Source: Zingiber officinale (lineage: Eukaryota > Streptophyta > Magnoliopsida > Zingiberales > Zingiberaceae). Taken from it: DNA of 64,000 nt. The stretch spans positions 51,506,365-51,570,364 of the forward strand of contig NC_055996.1 of NCBI RefSeq assembly GCF_018446385.1. Direction: 5' to 3'. Shown here one piece after another: positions 33,977-45,170 of this stretch. The first letter of the stretch is position 1. Each line of letters opens with the position of its first letter. The notes beneath the pieces are model-generated. The model saw only the letters and a program-made list of their open reading frames with translations, searched no databases and had not been told where the DNA came from. A program made the translations under genes and the position numbers.

Positions 33977-34330
33977 TTACGACACTCGATGGAAGCACCA
34001 TACTTGCTCAGAAAGTCCATCCCAAAAATAACACCATAGTCATACATGTTCAGCATTATTAGATCACTGTACAGTTCTTTGTCTGAAATTTTGACTGGCA
34101 CAGCACGTAGCTAGTGCATAAATGTCATTATCTCTCCCGAGGGTAGTGTCGTTAAGAACTGTCTGCTCAGGACATCCGGGGGCATACTTATACTTTCAGC
34201 AAATATTATGGAGACAAACAAATGGGTTGCCCCAGTATCAAATAGCACAGTTGCATATAGATTAAAAATGTGTATCTATCCTGTGACAACAGTGGAGGCG
34301 TTTGCTACCTCTTCTCTGGTAAGGGAGAAA
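33977..34330 (-). pseudogene. pol: Element A aspartic protease
   Basis: Minus strand: a VLFDTG-equivalent region near 34225-34245 lies downstream of the linker ending VANASTVVTG, followed by the MDFLSKYGASIECRK block that ends at a TGA near 33976. Stops and substitutions break the frame, including a TAG after VVTG (~34276). Identified by alignment with the clearer protease of F. Confidence 0.75.
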
Positions 34331-35520
34331 ACACGAGCGTTTATAGAACTCGGTGGGGCCTCGAGTCTGGCTTGTCTAATATGAGGACCCCCCAACGCGG
34401 CCTGTATCTGGTGTAGCTGTGTCTGCTTACCACCATACTGAACAGGTTGTACGGGAGGTAGGTTGATCTTGGTCGGGCAATTCTTGGCCATATTCCCCTC
34501 TTGACCGCACATATAACAGCCACTAGTGCCCTTGCGACAGATTCCAGGATGCATCTTTCCACACGTGGAACACGTGGCATACTTAGGCTGCTTGCTTACA
34601 GATCCTCCCTTCTTATTACTCCACTACTTTCTCTTGGAGCTCCCCTTCCAGGTTGAACCTTGGCCTTGAGTTTTATGAGTACTAGAACTCCCTTGACTTT
34701 TATTCTCAATCAGTACTAGCTTCTGCCGCTTAATGTTGTTCAGGTAATGCTCCGTGATCATGGCACTACTAATCAACTCTTCTGCAGTCTGCGATCTATT
34801 TATTCTGCCAGCTACATTCAGAGCCATCTCTGGCCTCAACATCTTGAGCATTAGTCTCACCCTTTCTCATTCCGTGCTGACCAGCTCGGGGCATAAGTGA
34901 GCTAGTCTATTAAATTTCTTCATGGCTTCGTCCACCGATAGATTTCCTTGTCGAAATTCCGTGAACTCGTCATAATATTTATTCGTGACTCGCATATGGA
35001 AGAATTCTTCGAAGAACTCAGTCTCGAAGTCAAACCAGGTCATTTGATCCACTTTTCATTTTGCCTTGACCCGTTCCCACCACATTCTTGCAACACCAGT
35101 AAAGCAGAAGGAAGCACACTTAATCTTGTCTACTTCCGGCCAGTCCAATAGCTCCATTATGCTCTACAGGGTTTTGAACCATGCCTGAGCATCCCATGGT
35201 TCATTGGTGCCAGAAAAGTTCTCTGGTATCAGTTTTTGCCACTGGATAAGATATGCTTCTTGGCTTACTACATTTGATGGTGCTATAGGTGTAACTGATG
35301 GAACTTCGACGGTAGTAGGTGTCACCATATTGGCTTTCGGTGGGACTATAGGAGGAGCTTGTTGATTAGCAGTCAGGGTGGCAATGACCTGCTGCTGCTC
35401 CACTAATTGTCTCTGCAGTTGAGCTACTACTTCTAAAATGTTGGGCTAGGGTGCAGACTCATGTCCCACCGGTTGAGGTTCATTAACTCTCGGCTATCTA
35501 GCTGGTCGTCCTCTAGCCAT
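34276..35520 (-). pseudogene. gag: Element A gag
   Basis: From an ATG at 35520 (MARGRPAR) the minus strand encodes a Gln-rich N-terminus, then the retrotransposon gag domain: IPENFSGTNEPWDAQAWFKT, MWWERVKAK, MTWFDFETEFFEEFFHMRVT, FNRLAHLCPELVSTE, RLMLKMLRPEMALNVAGR and ALITEHYLNN-like sequence, and two zinc knuckles near 34500-34590 (CSTCGKMHPGIC and CYMCGQEGNMAKNC). Stops interrupt it at several places (near 35503, 35165, 35054, 34866 and 34625). Confidence 0.9.
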
Positions 35521-35784
35521 TCTACATATCCATAGACCAACCAGTGAGATATTTCGTCAGCTTATCATCATTCTTATTACTATTATTAGTACTTCCATGT
35601 ATAAGCATACTACTTCCTATCATCAGCACTTGATAGCATTTTCATGTATAAGTGTGCTAAATCTGAACAAGCATTCTTAATAATCATAACAGAACTAGAT
35701 GCATAAAAGTTATGAAAACGGTAATTTCTTACTTGGAGGTTAGAGGATCAATGCTTGAGGTGTGTGACGGAAGGATGGAACTTG

Positions 35785-35799
35785 GCTTTGATACCAAAC
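35785..35799 (-). other. Element A primer-binding site (tRNA-iMet type)
   Basis: Minus-strand GTTTGGTATCAAAGC directly inside the 5' LTR. One base differs from the initiator-Met complement (AAAG for AGAG). Confidence 0.87.
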
Positions 35800-36038
35800 T
35801 GTAACGCCTGCCCTTACTCATACCCTTAAGCTACAGGACAAACGTTACTCTTTCCTCGTACATCTAAATTTTTGACATTCTTACCTGTTATATGCTGCTT
35901 AGTCCATAGATCTATTCTAACCTGTTACTACTGGTAGTACATGACTTGCAGCCATGTAGGGTCAAAGGAATTCGGAAGCTTCTAGTGAGTCTAGGTCGTG
36001 TGGCCCTGACAGGTATTGTACTCTCAACTGACACAGGA

Positions 36039-36345
36039 CACGACCGTGTGAGGGTCACACGACCGTGAACATTGAGAGACGATGGAAGGGACACGGCCGT
36101 GCGAACCCACACGACCGTGTCTCTTCGACCGAGAGAAGGAGAGGCACGGTCGTGTGGAATCACACGGTCGTGTAACATTGGCCGAGAGGAGGAGTTGCCC
36201 GGTCGTGTGATCCCACACGGCCGTGTCACCTCGGCCGAGAGGAAGAAGGGCACGACCATGTGGAATCACACGGTCGTGTTGCCTTGGCCGAGAGGAGACA
36301 GCGCACGGCCGTGCGAATTCGCACGGTCGTGCCACGGGCCGTGCG
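36039..36345. repeat. 53-bp tandem array of CACGGTCGTG palindromes in A LTR
   Basis: Pairs of CAC(A)CGGTCGTGTG-type palindromes start at 36039, 36092, 36145, 36198, 36251 and 36304, exactly 53 bp apart, with a purine-rich GAGAGGAGGAG-type spacer. A partial seventh motif ends near 36345. Each pair is itself palindromic over about 29 bp. Long ORFs on both strands here (for example 36024-36335) are by-products of the repeat. Confidence 0.95.
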
Positions 36346-37710
36346 GAGGATCCCCTTTCTCCACCGAAACATGCTTGTTCTCCACTTTTTCACTTTCACG
36401 TACCATTTAAAATTCTACCAAGCCGTCAAATTCATCCTAAACCAATTAGTGCCAGTATCTTAGGTAAGGCGGAGAGAAGAAAACAAAACAAAGGTTCTAC
36501 ATGTTCCTATAATAACAATTTCTCTGATCTCTTTCCATTGTTCCACCACACACGCACACACCCCCAAGCACCGCTCCTGTTGCCTCCTCCTACTCGAGCT
36601 TTCCTTTACCTTTATCTGCAGTATAAGGAAATGCAAATATATAAGTGGATGCTTAGTAAGTACCATCTACTCACAAAAAGATGCATTAACAAAGGACATG
36701 CTTTTTAAACTGCTTGAAGAAAAATACAACATTGTAAACATGCTTTTGCTAGTAGATCACACTAAAACCGTACTTCGGAAATATATACATGCCTTGTATT
36801 TTCAAACCAGTTTATCATGCAAACCGACAACTGAAAATCATGCTAGTAACGAAATAAAAATAGGAATCTTGGCATACTATTGAGTTTATCACTGTTGCAC
36901 TACATAACTCAATTCTCAACTTAGGAAACTCCCACTAGACAAACCATGAGGTTTAAAAACTTTATAGTACATATTAGTGAAAATAATAATCACTTGCTTG
37001 GGCCCGACATTGTACCATTTTGCGCGCATCCTTAATAAGATCTGAGGTAGCTAATCCCGAAACCATTAAGGTACTACTAGCTGGTCTAGGAGCCTAGGGG
37101 CGATCTAGGAGCCCACCCAAGGACCTTGTGTCCAGTACATGCCTTTCTAAAGTAAAATACTTCTTTTTAACTATTACTTTCTTGTACTTGCACTTGCTTG
37201 GCATTTAACCAAAGACCTTATGTGCGCTTAATTTCCCCATACTCATAGGGAAGCACTTTAGGCACTTGTTTATACTTCTTAGTCCCAAAACTTAATGGGA
37301 AGCAAACCAAGATGATCTAAGCATGTTCTTAATCCCCAAAACTTTATAGGGCATCCTACATATCATAGCATCTATCTCCTTTAAAATGCAACATGTTTAA
37401 AACATATCATAACATGTATTAACGAAGCTACTCATACTGTAGGTGAGAGGTAGTTACTTCCTTCTGCTAAATCTTACGATTATAAAGTGCAAGGAAGACC
37501 CCAATATCCGCCCTCGTATGCCTTAATCTTCGAGTCACCCTTCTTTTGCGTGCTATCTCCTTGGGAGAGACCCTCCCCTTAGATTCCCTCCTTAGAAAGC
37601 TTTAAAACTTGGAGCCCTAGGTTTCCTTGGCCGAAACTTGAAAGGAGGGAGAAGAGAATTCGGCTAGAGAGGAAAGAGGAGGCGGAAGATTAGGTTTTGA
37701 TCTCATCCAA

Positions 37711-37723
37711 CCCCTTTTATACT
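37711..37723 (-). promoter_or_regulatory. Putative TATA box of element A
   Basis: Minus-strand AGTATAAAAGGGG. The 3' LTR copy at 732-742 has AATAAAAGGGG. Confidence 0.6.
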
Positions 37724-37953
37724 AAGTGAAAGTTGGAACATCTCTTCGCACATAATCCACATATAAGGAATTGTTTCCTATTGCTCATGTGATGCTTTAC
37801 CACCACCTAATGACTACTTAAACAAATCTCAAAGAAGATGTCTCAGGTTCAAATTCTAGCCTGGGTCATTTATGCATATATTTTTACTTCTTTTCTCTTC
37901 TTCTATTTCTTTTTCCGCTTTGTAAAAATAAAGGAAATTTCACGGGTGTTACA

Positions 37954-39205
37954 TTTACTCAATCAGGAAAGACCTAGTCATGGCTAGGAAGTGAAGTCTT
38001 AGTGGATCGTGGAAGCTAGGTAGGAAAGTCCAAGTGGGTCGAGGACCTGACACTTGGCAGATGGACTCGATAGGTTAAGAGGACTTGATATCAAGGTGAA
38101 GCCTTGGTGAGCCAATCTGATGCTGAGCTGAAGTCTAAACAGGTCTGGAGGACTCAATGTTTGGCAAGTAGGTTGAGGTAAGCAACTAGAGTGGAGCGAC
38201 GGGGAAGTCATGTCCTAAGAAGGGGCAAACCCTAAGTCGCTCATCCAATTTAAGAAACTGAGGATTTCCAAGTTGAGATCAAATAGATTTTACTGTCTAT
38301 TCTTACTCATGCATATCTTTGTGCTAACTTTCTGCTGCAAGGATATTTTTATACTGTGAAACTAATACTATTTTATAGAAATCGATGGAATCGATGGACT
38401 GAATAGGAGGTTGAGTCGACCTAACCTAGCTAATGTGGTAGGGTTCAGATCACGTAGAGCATATTTGGAATTCAGGAGGATCAGTCGACCATATCTATTT
38501 TGGTATACATAGTGGCAGATTTGGATCGTAGTGAAGAAGGAAATTTTAGGTATTGATTGACTGATCAAGGTGATCAGTCGACCAAACAATAAATATAATT
38601 AATGACATGAAGATTGAATCTCGACAAAGAAAGAACAGAGTGCATTCAATTGGTCGATAGGGAGATTGGTCGACCAAACTTATCAGTCAATCGAATAGTT
38701 TTTCGATTGACCGAACGTGGTTTATAAAAGAATAGCTCGAGGTATGAGCTAGAATAACTTTCACTGATCCACTCTCTGCTCATCATTTGTGTTACTGCTA
38801 CTCAACTATGATTCAACTTTGTGTGCAAACTACAACACCGAAAAGTCTCCGATGACCTACATCTTCCATTCTTTTGTCGATATATTTAAATTTTAGTTTG
38901 CATCATTATTATTATAAGAAGATAGTAGTGTGGTACTATCATTCTTCCTCATTTTAAGAATTACCTCTTTTCGAATGTTTCAAAAATTAGAATTTTAGTG
39001 GATTACCCAACGACGTGATCAAGGATCGTGGGTCTTGGAGTAGAAGTAGACACAGACTCCGAACTAATGAACCAACTGTGTCTTTCTTTTGCTATCTTAT
39101 TTTTCGCTACTATACTTTGATATATTTTTGTGAAAAGAAAAAGATTTTTAAATGAGCAATATTCACCCCTCCCCCTCTTACTATTATGATCCTTCAGTAT
39201 CAACA
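37954..39205 (+). repeat. LTR X: copia-type LTR, left end cut by element A
   Basis: The layout resembles the D LTR: a region with repeated GTCGACC palindromes (38415, 38484, 38577, 38670), a TATA box TTTATAAAAG (38721-38730), a short leader with GATCAAGGATCGTGGG and a C-rich stretch before a terminal ATCAACA at 39205. No PBS follows, so this is a 3' LTR or solo LTR. Its 5' part should lie left of element A, outside the window (inference). Confidence 0.75.
38721..38730 (+). promoter_or_regulatory. Putative TATA box of LTR X
   Basis: TTTATAAAAG immediately after the GTCGACC sites. Confidence 0.55.
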
Positions 39206-39480
39206 TGACATATTTTAGTGAAGGTTGCAATAAATGAACTAGCAAATCAACTTTATGAAGATTCTAATGATCCAGTAAGATAGTATGGTATAATTGCTTA
39301 AATCATCGGACCAGATAGAAATAGTCAAGTACATATGCTCGGTGATAGTGTTAGTCCATCTAATTTATGGGTAGAAGTTTCTAGTCATGGCACATGTAAT
39401 CGACTAGAAATAGGATTGAAGACAAAATAAGAAAAAATTGGATGAGCAAATTAAAAATCAAGACAAACATATTGCAATGT
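39206..39480 (+). pseudogene. CACTA-type transposase-associated remnant
   Basis: One + frame broken by stops reads VAINELANQLYEDSNDPV, stop, then IIGPDRNSQVHMLGDSVSPS and NLWVEVSSHG. The G(P/R)xxxGRVxxxGxGVxPS pattern is typical of the second protein of plant CACTA (En/Spm) transposons, of the Transposase_24 type. Only this short block is recognisable; terminal inverted repeats were not found. It is the sequence into which LTR X was inserted. Confidence 0.4.
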
Positions 39481-40824
39481 TAGAAACAAAGATTTCTAAT
39501 TAACCAAACCAGAATTCTCTTTCAAATTTCAATAGTAGTAAACATACATCATCATGTAGTAATCCATAAAGTTTTATTCCTCCTCATCCATCTTTACAAG
39601 TATGGTTTGCTTAATTTCTTTTTTATTATGTTTTACACACATCTTCAGATTTTTATTCTCTTTTACACTTTAATGTAGATTGGATGTTCTGTATATTCAA
39701 AAGTTTATTTCATTCAACAAAAATTATGGAAAAAAGAATGCTCCATGGCATGGATCCAAATAAGTAGGGAGATAGACACTAGAACTAAATTGGTATTAAG
39801 TACAAGTACAAATTGTCTTAGAACCAAAAGAGAGTTTAATTAGACCTTATGATCTTTTACAGAGATTTGAGAATACAATTGGAGGAATGATAACTTGGCC
39901 TTATCATCTAGTATAATTTTAACCTGTCATTGAAATAGTATTAATTTTTATATTTATCATGTTATTACAATTTTAAATAAATATGAAATTGATTGTAGTT
40001 AATAGTAAGCGAAGACTATTATTAAGTGCATAGATACTTTGCTTTTTCTTGTTTAGTATGATATCCAACTTTTGAATTATTTTTATTAACTTTATATTTT
40101 CATTATTTTATGTCACTTGTATAAATACATGTATTATATTTGTAGGTGACAGCTACTTCAATTTTTCTTACAATATGATAGTTGAAGATGGTTCATCTAG
40201 TTGAGTTTTTTTATTTTACAAAACTTTGTTAGTTCTGAAACTTAATATTTTGAGTGTAGTGTGTAGTTTATTTTGGATGTAAAAGACTTATTATTAGTAT
40301 TTCATTTATAAATTTTACTCAAATGATTGTTAGATGAATAAAAATTATATATTAGCACTTAAAATTGTATTATGTAAATTTTTTTCTATTATAATTGGTG
40401 GATGAATTGTAATGATGTATAAATTATGAATTAAGGTTATACTTCTAGATAAATATTAGTGACAAGTTTTAATATATTTATAAATTATTATAAATGATAT
40501 TTATTAATGTCATTATAGATTAGTCAAGATGAGATTTTAAAATTATCTTATAAACTATATTACTAACAATTTTATTGTTCTTATAAAAAATATAAGATAA
40601 TTTATAAATGTTAAAATAAATGAGTTTATGTGACATTTAAATATATTTGTATTATAATATAATAATACGGCATACATAAAGGTTCTTAAAATATTTTTTT
40701 GATATTTTATATTGTCATTATATCCTTAAATTGAGACACTTTTGAAGTTAGTATTAATATTGTATAATGATATTATAAAATATCAGGAATGCGAGTAGGG
40801 TCTACACAAGATCACTTTATCTAA
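39481..40824. other. AT-rich stretch, nothing recognised
   Basis: About 1.3 kb, very AT-rich, with no frame above background, no LTR ends and no clear tandem repeat. It may be the intron or flank of the CACTA remnant. Confidence 0.5.
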
Positions 40825-41683
40825 TGTTTTATTAAGTACCCTAGGTTGGTTTTGACTTAGTCAACCAAGTTAAGTTAGGTCCTATGTTGTTTTGATATCT
40901 TGTGTCTAAGTGTGCATAAATTTAGGAACACAAGAAGACAAGCAGAAGATGTAGCAGTCGAGAAGGATGGTATGGGAAGTGAGTATAGACTCGGTGCATT
41001 CGAGGGATGAGATATTGTGGAAGAGTCCACCGATGGATGAGAAGGATGCGCACGACATTCGAGGGATGAGAAGATGGGAAGGAAACCTGCTCAAGGAGAA
41101 ATCAAAGTTAGGTTCGAGTGAGCTCAACTCCGGATGGCTAGAGCATCACCCAAAGAAGAGCAAAGAAGAGTTAACCAGTTTTGAAGGTCAACTGGTCGAG
41201 CTGGCAAGTGCAAGGCACCTCAAGGTGATGAAAGGTGCCCTCAATCTGGTTGCAAGCGTCTCTAGTAGTTGTTAAGCTACCATTTGAAGAGGATAAACTC
41301 TATCCTCTTGGAAGTGCCCTGGACCTCTTTGGAGGCGCCTCTAAGCGACGAATACCAATGGCTACTTCATCCCATAAGGCTATAAAAAGCCCTTGGTACT
41401 TATATTCATTTTTCAAGTCTTTTCTGAACTTCAAAATTGTGTAAGAGGCTACTCTACCTTCAATAAAGGAGTACTTTTAGTGAGCTTTCAACCACCTTGG
41501 ATTAACAACCATCTAGGTTGTAAACAAGTAATTATTGTGCCACTTTTGATTTTATGAGTTGTTATTTTTATTTGACTAACTAATCTTGTGTCCTTGCCTA
41601 AGTTGAATAGCAAGAGATTTTTTTAACTCTGATTGCAAGGCTATTCACCCTCCCCCCTCTAGCTGGCCTAACTAAGACCAATA
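40825..41683 (+). repeat. LTR E1: Sirevirus-like LTR
   Basis: Starts near TGTTTTATTAAGTACC and ends at ACCAATA, before a degenerate PBS. It contains AAGGCACC and GGAGGCGCCTC palindrome-like words upstream of a TATA box TATAAAAAG (41381-41389). It is related to the LTR at 42658-43046 plus 52410-52874. The start is approximate and the end is TA rather than CA. Confidence 0.75.
41381..41389 (+). promoter_or_regulatory. Putative TATA box of E1
   Basis: CTATAAAAAGC downstream of GGCGCC-type sites. The E2 counterpart is TTATAAAA at 52553-52560. Confidence 0.5.
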
Positions 41684-41684
41684 A

Positions 41685-41699
41685 TTGATATCAGAGACC
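41685..41699 (+). other. E1 primer-binding site, degenerate
   Basis: TTGATATCAGAGACC is a damaged initiator-Met PBS just after the LTR. Confidence 0.75.
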
Positions 41700-41739
41700 A
41701 ACTGCCCAAGGATAATTAACCACCAACTGAAACAACAAG

Positions 41740-42657
41740 ATGATGGATGGTTCAAGCATTCATCCACCAAAGTTCGAGGGAGATTTCACACAATAGAAGC
41801 GCTAGATGGAAGTATTTTTAAACATATTTTGAAATTCTATTAATAATTAAATATGATTTTATAGTACCCAAAGATCAATATGGAGTCTAGAACGAAGAGT
41901 ATCTTTGGAACAAAAAGGAGCAGGCCGACTTCGTAGCCGACAACAAAGCAGAATTCCATCTGGTTACCATACTATCATCCCAATAAGTCAACCGGATCAA
42001 AACCTACGACTCAACAAAAGAACTTTAGGAGAAGTTTTTGGAGCTGCACAAAGGTACCTTGGAGCCAAGCTAGCAAGATGGGACATCCTCCGAAATCAGC
42101 TAACAAACCTCTAGATGAACAAGGGAGAAAAGGTAGCTCAACTTCATGCGAAGATCAAGGAACTAATCACCCAACTCAACAACCTTGGAGAATTGGTAAC
42201 GAATCGAAACTCAATCTAGTACACTCTCAAGGCCTTTTCGAGAACACAAGAGTGGTCAACCTTAGTAGATGCATACTATATCTCTAAGGACTTAGAGGTA
42301 AGTACTCTAGAAGAACTATTCTAACTTTTGAATTACATGAGTCTAGATGTGCAAGAGTTACAAAAGACTTGGAGACAAACTAGAACCTAGCACTACAAGC
42401 TAGAAATGATAAACTAGACTCAGAATCATCCATTGACAAAGACAAAGAAGCATTCATGGTAAGAAAATTTTCAAAGTTCTTTAAAACTAACAAGTTTAAC
42501 AACTCTCGGGCCAAAAAGCTAATAAGCGGAAGAAGAAAGGTCCAGTTCTATAATTGTCAAGAAGAATGACACATCAAAAATAACTGCCCTAAACTAAAGA
42601 ACAAGATAAAAGATAAGGATAAAGGGCCAAATAAAACCAAGCATAAGAACCTCGGAG
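41740..42657 (+). pseudogene. gag: E1 gag remnant
   Basis: Begins MMDGSSIHPPKFEGDFTQ-like, the usual copia gag opening, and proceeds through degraded capsid blocks (EFHLVTILSS region, TKELxEKFLELHKGT-like) with many stops and frame changes to a damaged zinc knuckle (FYNCQEE, stop, HIKNNCPKLKNK near 42550-42600). The element stops just after the knuckle at the start of LTR E2; everything downstream, pol included, is missing. Confidence 0.75.
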
Positions 42658-43046
42658 TTCTAAGTACCTCAGGTTAGTTTTAATGTGATCAACCAGGTTA
42701 AGTTAGGTCTTGTGTATTTGATCCTTGTGTCCAAGTGTGCAGGAGTTTAGGAACACAAGAAGTCAACCGAAAGACATAGCTAGCGAGAAGGATGACACGG
42801 GAAGGGAGTCGATAGGCTTGGTGCATCTGAAGGATGAGGTGCTGCAGAAGAGTACACCGGTAGATGAGAATAATGCTTCTGGTGATCCAAGAGACGAGAA
42901 GTCGAGGAGGAAGGCTGCTCGAGGAGGTCGGAGTTGGGTTTAGGTAAGCTCAACTCTGGTTAACCTAAGCGTCACCCACGCGAATAAGATCAACTAAAGA
43001 GCTGATCTGCTACATGGAAGGCACCTTCAATAGCTTGGAAGGTGCC
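42658..43046 (+). repeat. LTR E2, left part
   Basis: Opens with CTAAGTACCTCAGGTTAG, parallel to TTAAGTACCCTAGGTTGG at the E1 start, and follows E1 through CACAAGAAG and AAGGATGA blocks. Interrupted after GGAAGGTGCC by element F. No polypurine tract precedes it. Confidence 0.8.
43042..43046. repeat. Target-site duplication of F, left copy (GTGCC)
   Basis: GTGCC is repeated at 52405-52409. Removing F rejoins the E2 LTR as AAGGTGCCTTCC, itself one of its palindrome-like words. Confidence 0.94.
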
Positions 43047-43299
43047 TGTAACGACCCGCCTTCTACCGACTAGGCTGTAAGGCCGAGTGTTACATTATGC
43101 TAAACTATTCTTGGGCTATCACTGAATATTAAGGTGCGGAAAAGCTGAAATAATTAAAACTCTCTGCTATTTGCTATAAAATCTGGAATTTATATTCAGA
43201 ATACACTTCTGGAGTTGTACATATGCTAAAGAAGGGAACCTAAACTTTCTATTTGATCAAAAAGCTGAAATCAGACACTTCTAGCTGAAATCAGACTTT

Positions 43300-43629
43300 C
43301 CAATCGATCAGCTGATCGATTGGAGTTATTTGATCGATCCACGGATCGATTCAACGTGCTACTGTGCACGGAGGTCAATACTGGATCGATCGGATGATCG
43401 ATTCAGCCTGGCCAATCGATCTAATAATCAACTCAGAGGCTCTCTGTTCGCGGAATTAAATTCCCGATCAATCGGCTGATCGATCCATGGCCGATCGATC
43501 AGCTGATTGATTCAATAGCTCTCTGTACGCGGCAGATTACCTCCCAATCGATCGAATGATCGATTGGGAACCCTCCAATCGATCGGCTGATCGATTGGGA
43601 ACCCTCCAATCGATCGGCTGATCGATTGG
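43300..43629. repeat. GATCGATC palindrome array in F 3' LTR
   Basis: Opens with a perfect 24-bp palindrome (CCAATCGATCAG and its reverse complement, 43300-43323). Further ATCGATC sites are scattered to 43510, and three units starting at 43544, 43575 and 43606 are 31 bp apart. The right LTR (50432-50730) has only two such final units. Confidence 0.95.
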
Positions 43630-45155
43630 AGCTCTGTTTCTGCTGCATTTCAGTAATTTCGTATACCACACGAATGTATCACCCAATAAACACTAGAATA
43701 TTACTAAGCATGTCATGATTCATAATTTACTGACTAACATCAAGGTAACTAGAAGTCTAGGCATAACATTTAGAATCTAAAAAGTTGTGGAAAATAAAAT
43801 ATAAGGAGTTCTAATCCTTTAAGCTTGCTAGTCTCCAAGGGTGTTTATTCCAAGTTCCTTCTCACACACATCTTGTCGCATTGCCCTCCAGCCTCCGCTA
43901 ATCCATCTTCCCTTTACCTTTATCTGCAATATAAGGAAAATGAAACTATAAGCTTGGAAGCTTAGTAAGAACCATCTACCTCACAAAACATGCATTCGAA
44001 GAAATCATGCTTTCAAAAGATGCTATTTGAAATACATGCTGAAGATCATGCTGAAAATGCAAAAACATGGCATATGGACATACAAGTCATGGCAATCAAC
44101 TACTAAACATAGCTATTTGTTATATCAACAAGAAAACCAAACTGATACATAATCTAAGCTAATATTAATGTTAGGTTCATGCTGAAATTGTACCATATTC
44201 ACATATCTGATTTGTTAAGTTTTGAAAACTATTTTCATAATAGATAAAAATACTAATCATGCTGCTGATTGGCCCGGCAACTGTACTTGCTATGCGCGCA
44301 TCCCTAACTAGACCCGAGGTAGCTAGTCCCGAATCTAGTAGGGCTTACTAGGTTATCTAAACCTAGGGACGACTATGGGAGCCCAACCCAAGGATATCTG
44401 AGAGTCCAGTACAGTGCCACCGATAAAAGTAAAATACTGTTCATAACTGATTTATCTCATCTTGCTCTTACTAGGTTATCTGAACCTAAAGCTAGGTTAT
44501 CTGAACCTACAGGCGACTAAAGGAGCCCACCCATTGGACCGTAGTCCCATACAAACTGAAGTAAGACTAAATATGCTATTTAATAATGCTTCTATGGCAT
44601 TTAACTGAGCTATTAAAATGCCCACTGTAGTATATAACTGCACTAGTCATTTTATCGAGCACTTGGTGTGCTCTAATTCTGCATATGGCTGAACTAAGAA
44701 TGTAGAAACATATGATTAGCTACTTATACTGTAGGTGAGGGGTTACTTACATCCTGCACTAAGTTTCTTACAATTTTGATCGCTAGGTTTCCGGAGAAGA
44801 AGATTTCTTCGGCGATCTTCTTACGTCTACGCATTTTCTTGCGGAGAGGAGCGTCCTCGTATCGAAGACGTCGCCGGAAGGTACTCCTACGACCCTAGGG
44901 ATGGAACCCTAGGTTTTCTTGGGCTTGTGCGCCGAGAGGATGAGGAAGAGGGAGGGGCGACGATGAGGGTTTGAGGGATAAGAAAAGTTGTCGATCAAAA
45001 TAATAATTCCCCACTTAAATTCCCTATTTATATTAAGTGATTAATTCAACCCAACTCAATCATAAATATAATTCCTCTCCTCTTCTTTCAGCACACCCCT
45101 GCTGGGGCCCCTTGGTTACTTAAGTCATCTATAAATCGTAGGGCTTCATAGGTCT

Positions 45156-45170
45156 CGGGTTCAATTCCCG
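45156..45170 (+). other. tRNA T-arm-like hairpin in F 3' LTR
   Basis: CGGG-TTCAATT-CCCG: a perfect 4-bp stem with a seven-base TTCRANY loop, the signature of a tRNA T arm and of the Pol III B box. A TGGTTACTTAAG word about 45 bp upstream may be a decayed A box. The copy in the right LTR is at 52259-52273. No full tRNA cloverleaf is present. Confidence 0.6.

Larger units (their letters stand above)
1..37953 (-). mobile_element. Element A: Ty3/gypsy chromovirus split by B, C and D
   Basis: Reading on the minus strand, the order is 5' LTR (35800-37953), tRNA-iMet-type PBS, gag, protease, RT, RNase H, integrase, chromodomain, polypurine tract and a 3' LTR that leaves the window at base 1. The coding part survives as four pieces: 35520-32133, 22427-21980, 11584-11514 and 1724-1009. 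Each gap is filled by a complete younger element flanked by a target-site duplication. The chromodomain makes it a chromovirus; long LTRs suggest the Tekay/Del lineage (inference). Its two LTRs differ at many sites, so it is older than F or G. Frameshifts and stops make it inactive. The outer target-site duplication cannot be checked because the left end is outside the window. Confidence 0.93.
35800..37953 (-). repeat. Element A 5' LTR
   Basis: 2154 bp, TGTAACACCC to GGCGTTACA on the minus strand. A TATA-like AGTATAAAAGGGG lies on the minus strand at 37711-37723, about 235 bp into the LTR. A palindrome array (36039-36345) lies about 1.4 kb downstream of that, so it would be in the transcribed leader. 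A tRNA B-box-like GGTTCAAATTC lies on the + strand at 37846-37856. Confidence 0.93.

Noticed and set aside
36039..36345. CRISPR-like look: ~29-bp repeats with ~24-bp spacers at constant period
   Set aside because: Spacers are related to each other, the repeats are imperfect, the DNA is plant, and the array is inside an LTR. It is a tandem repeat.
36024..36708. Overlapping ORFs of 100-160 codons on both strands
   Set aside because: Produced by the palindrome array of the A LTR; composition is repetitive and no domain is present.
40906..41275. 102-codon ORF and antisense ORF near E1
   Set aside because: Inside the U3 of LTR E1; the E2 counterpart is not open.
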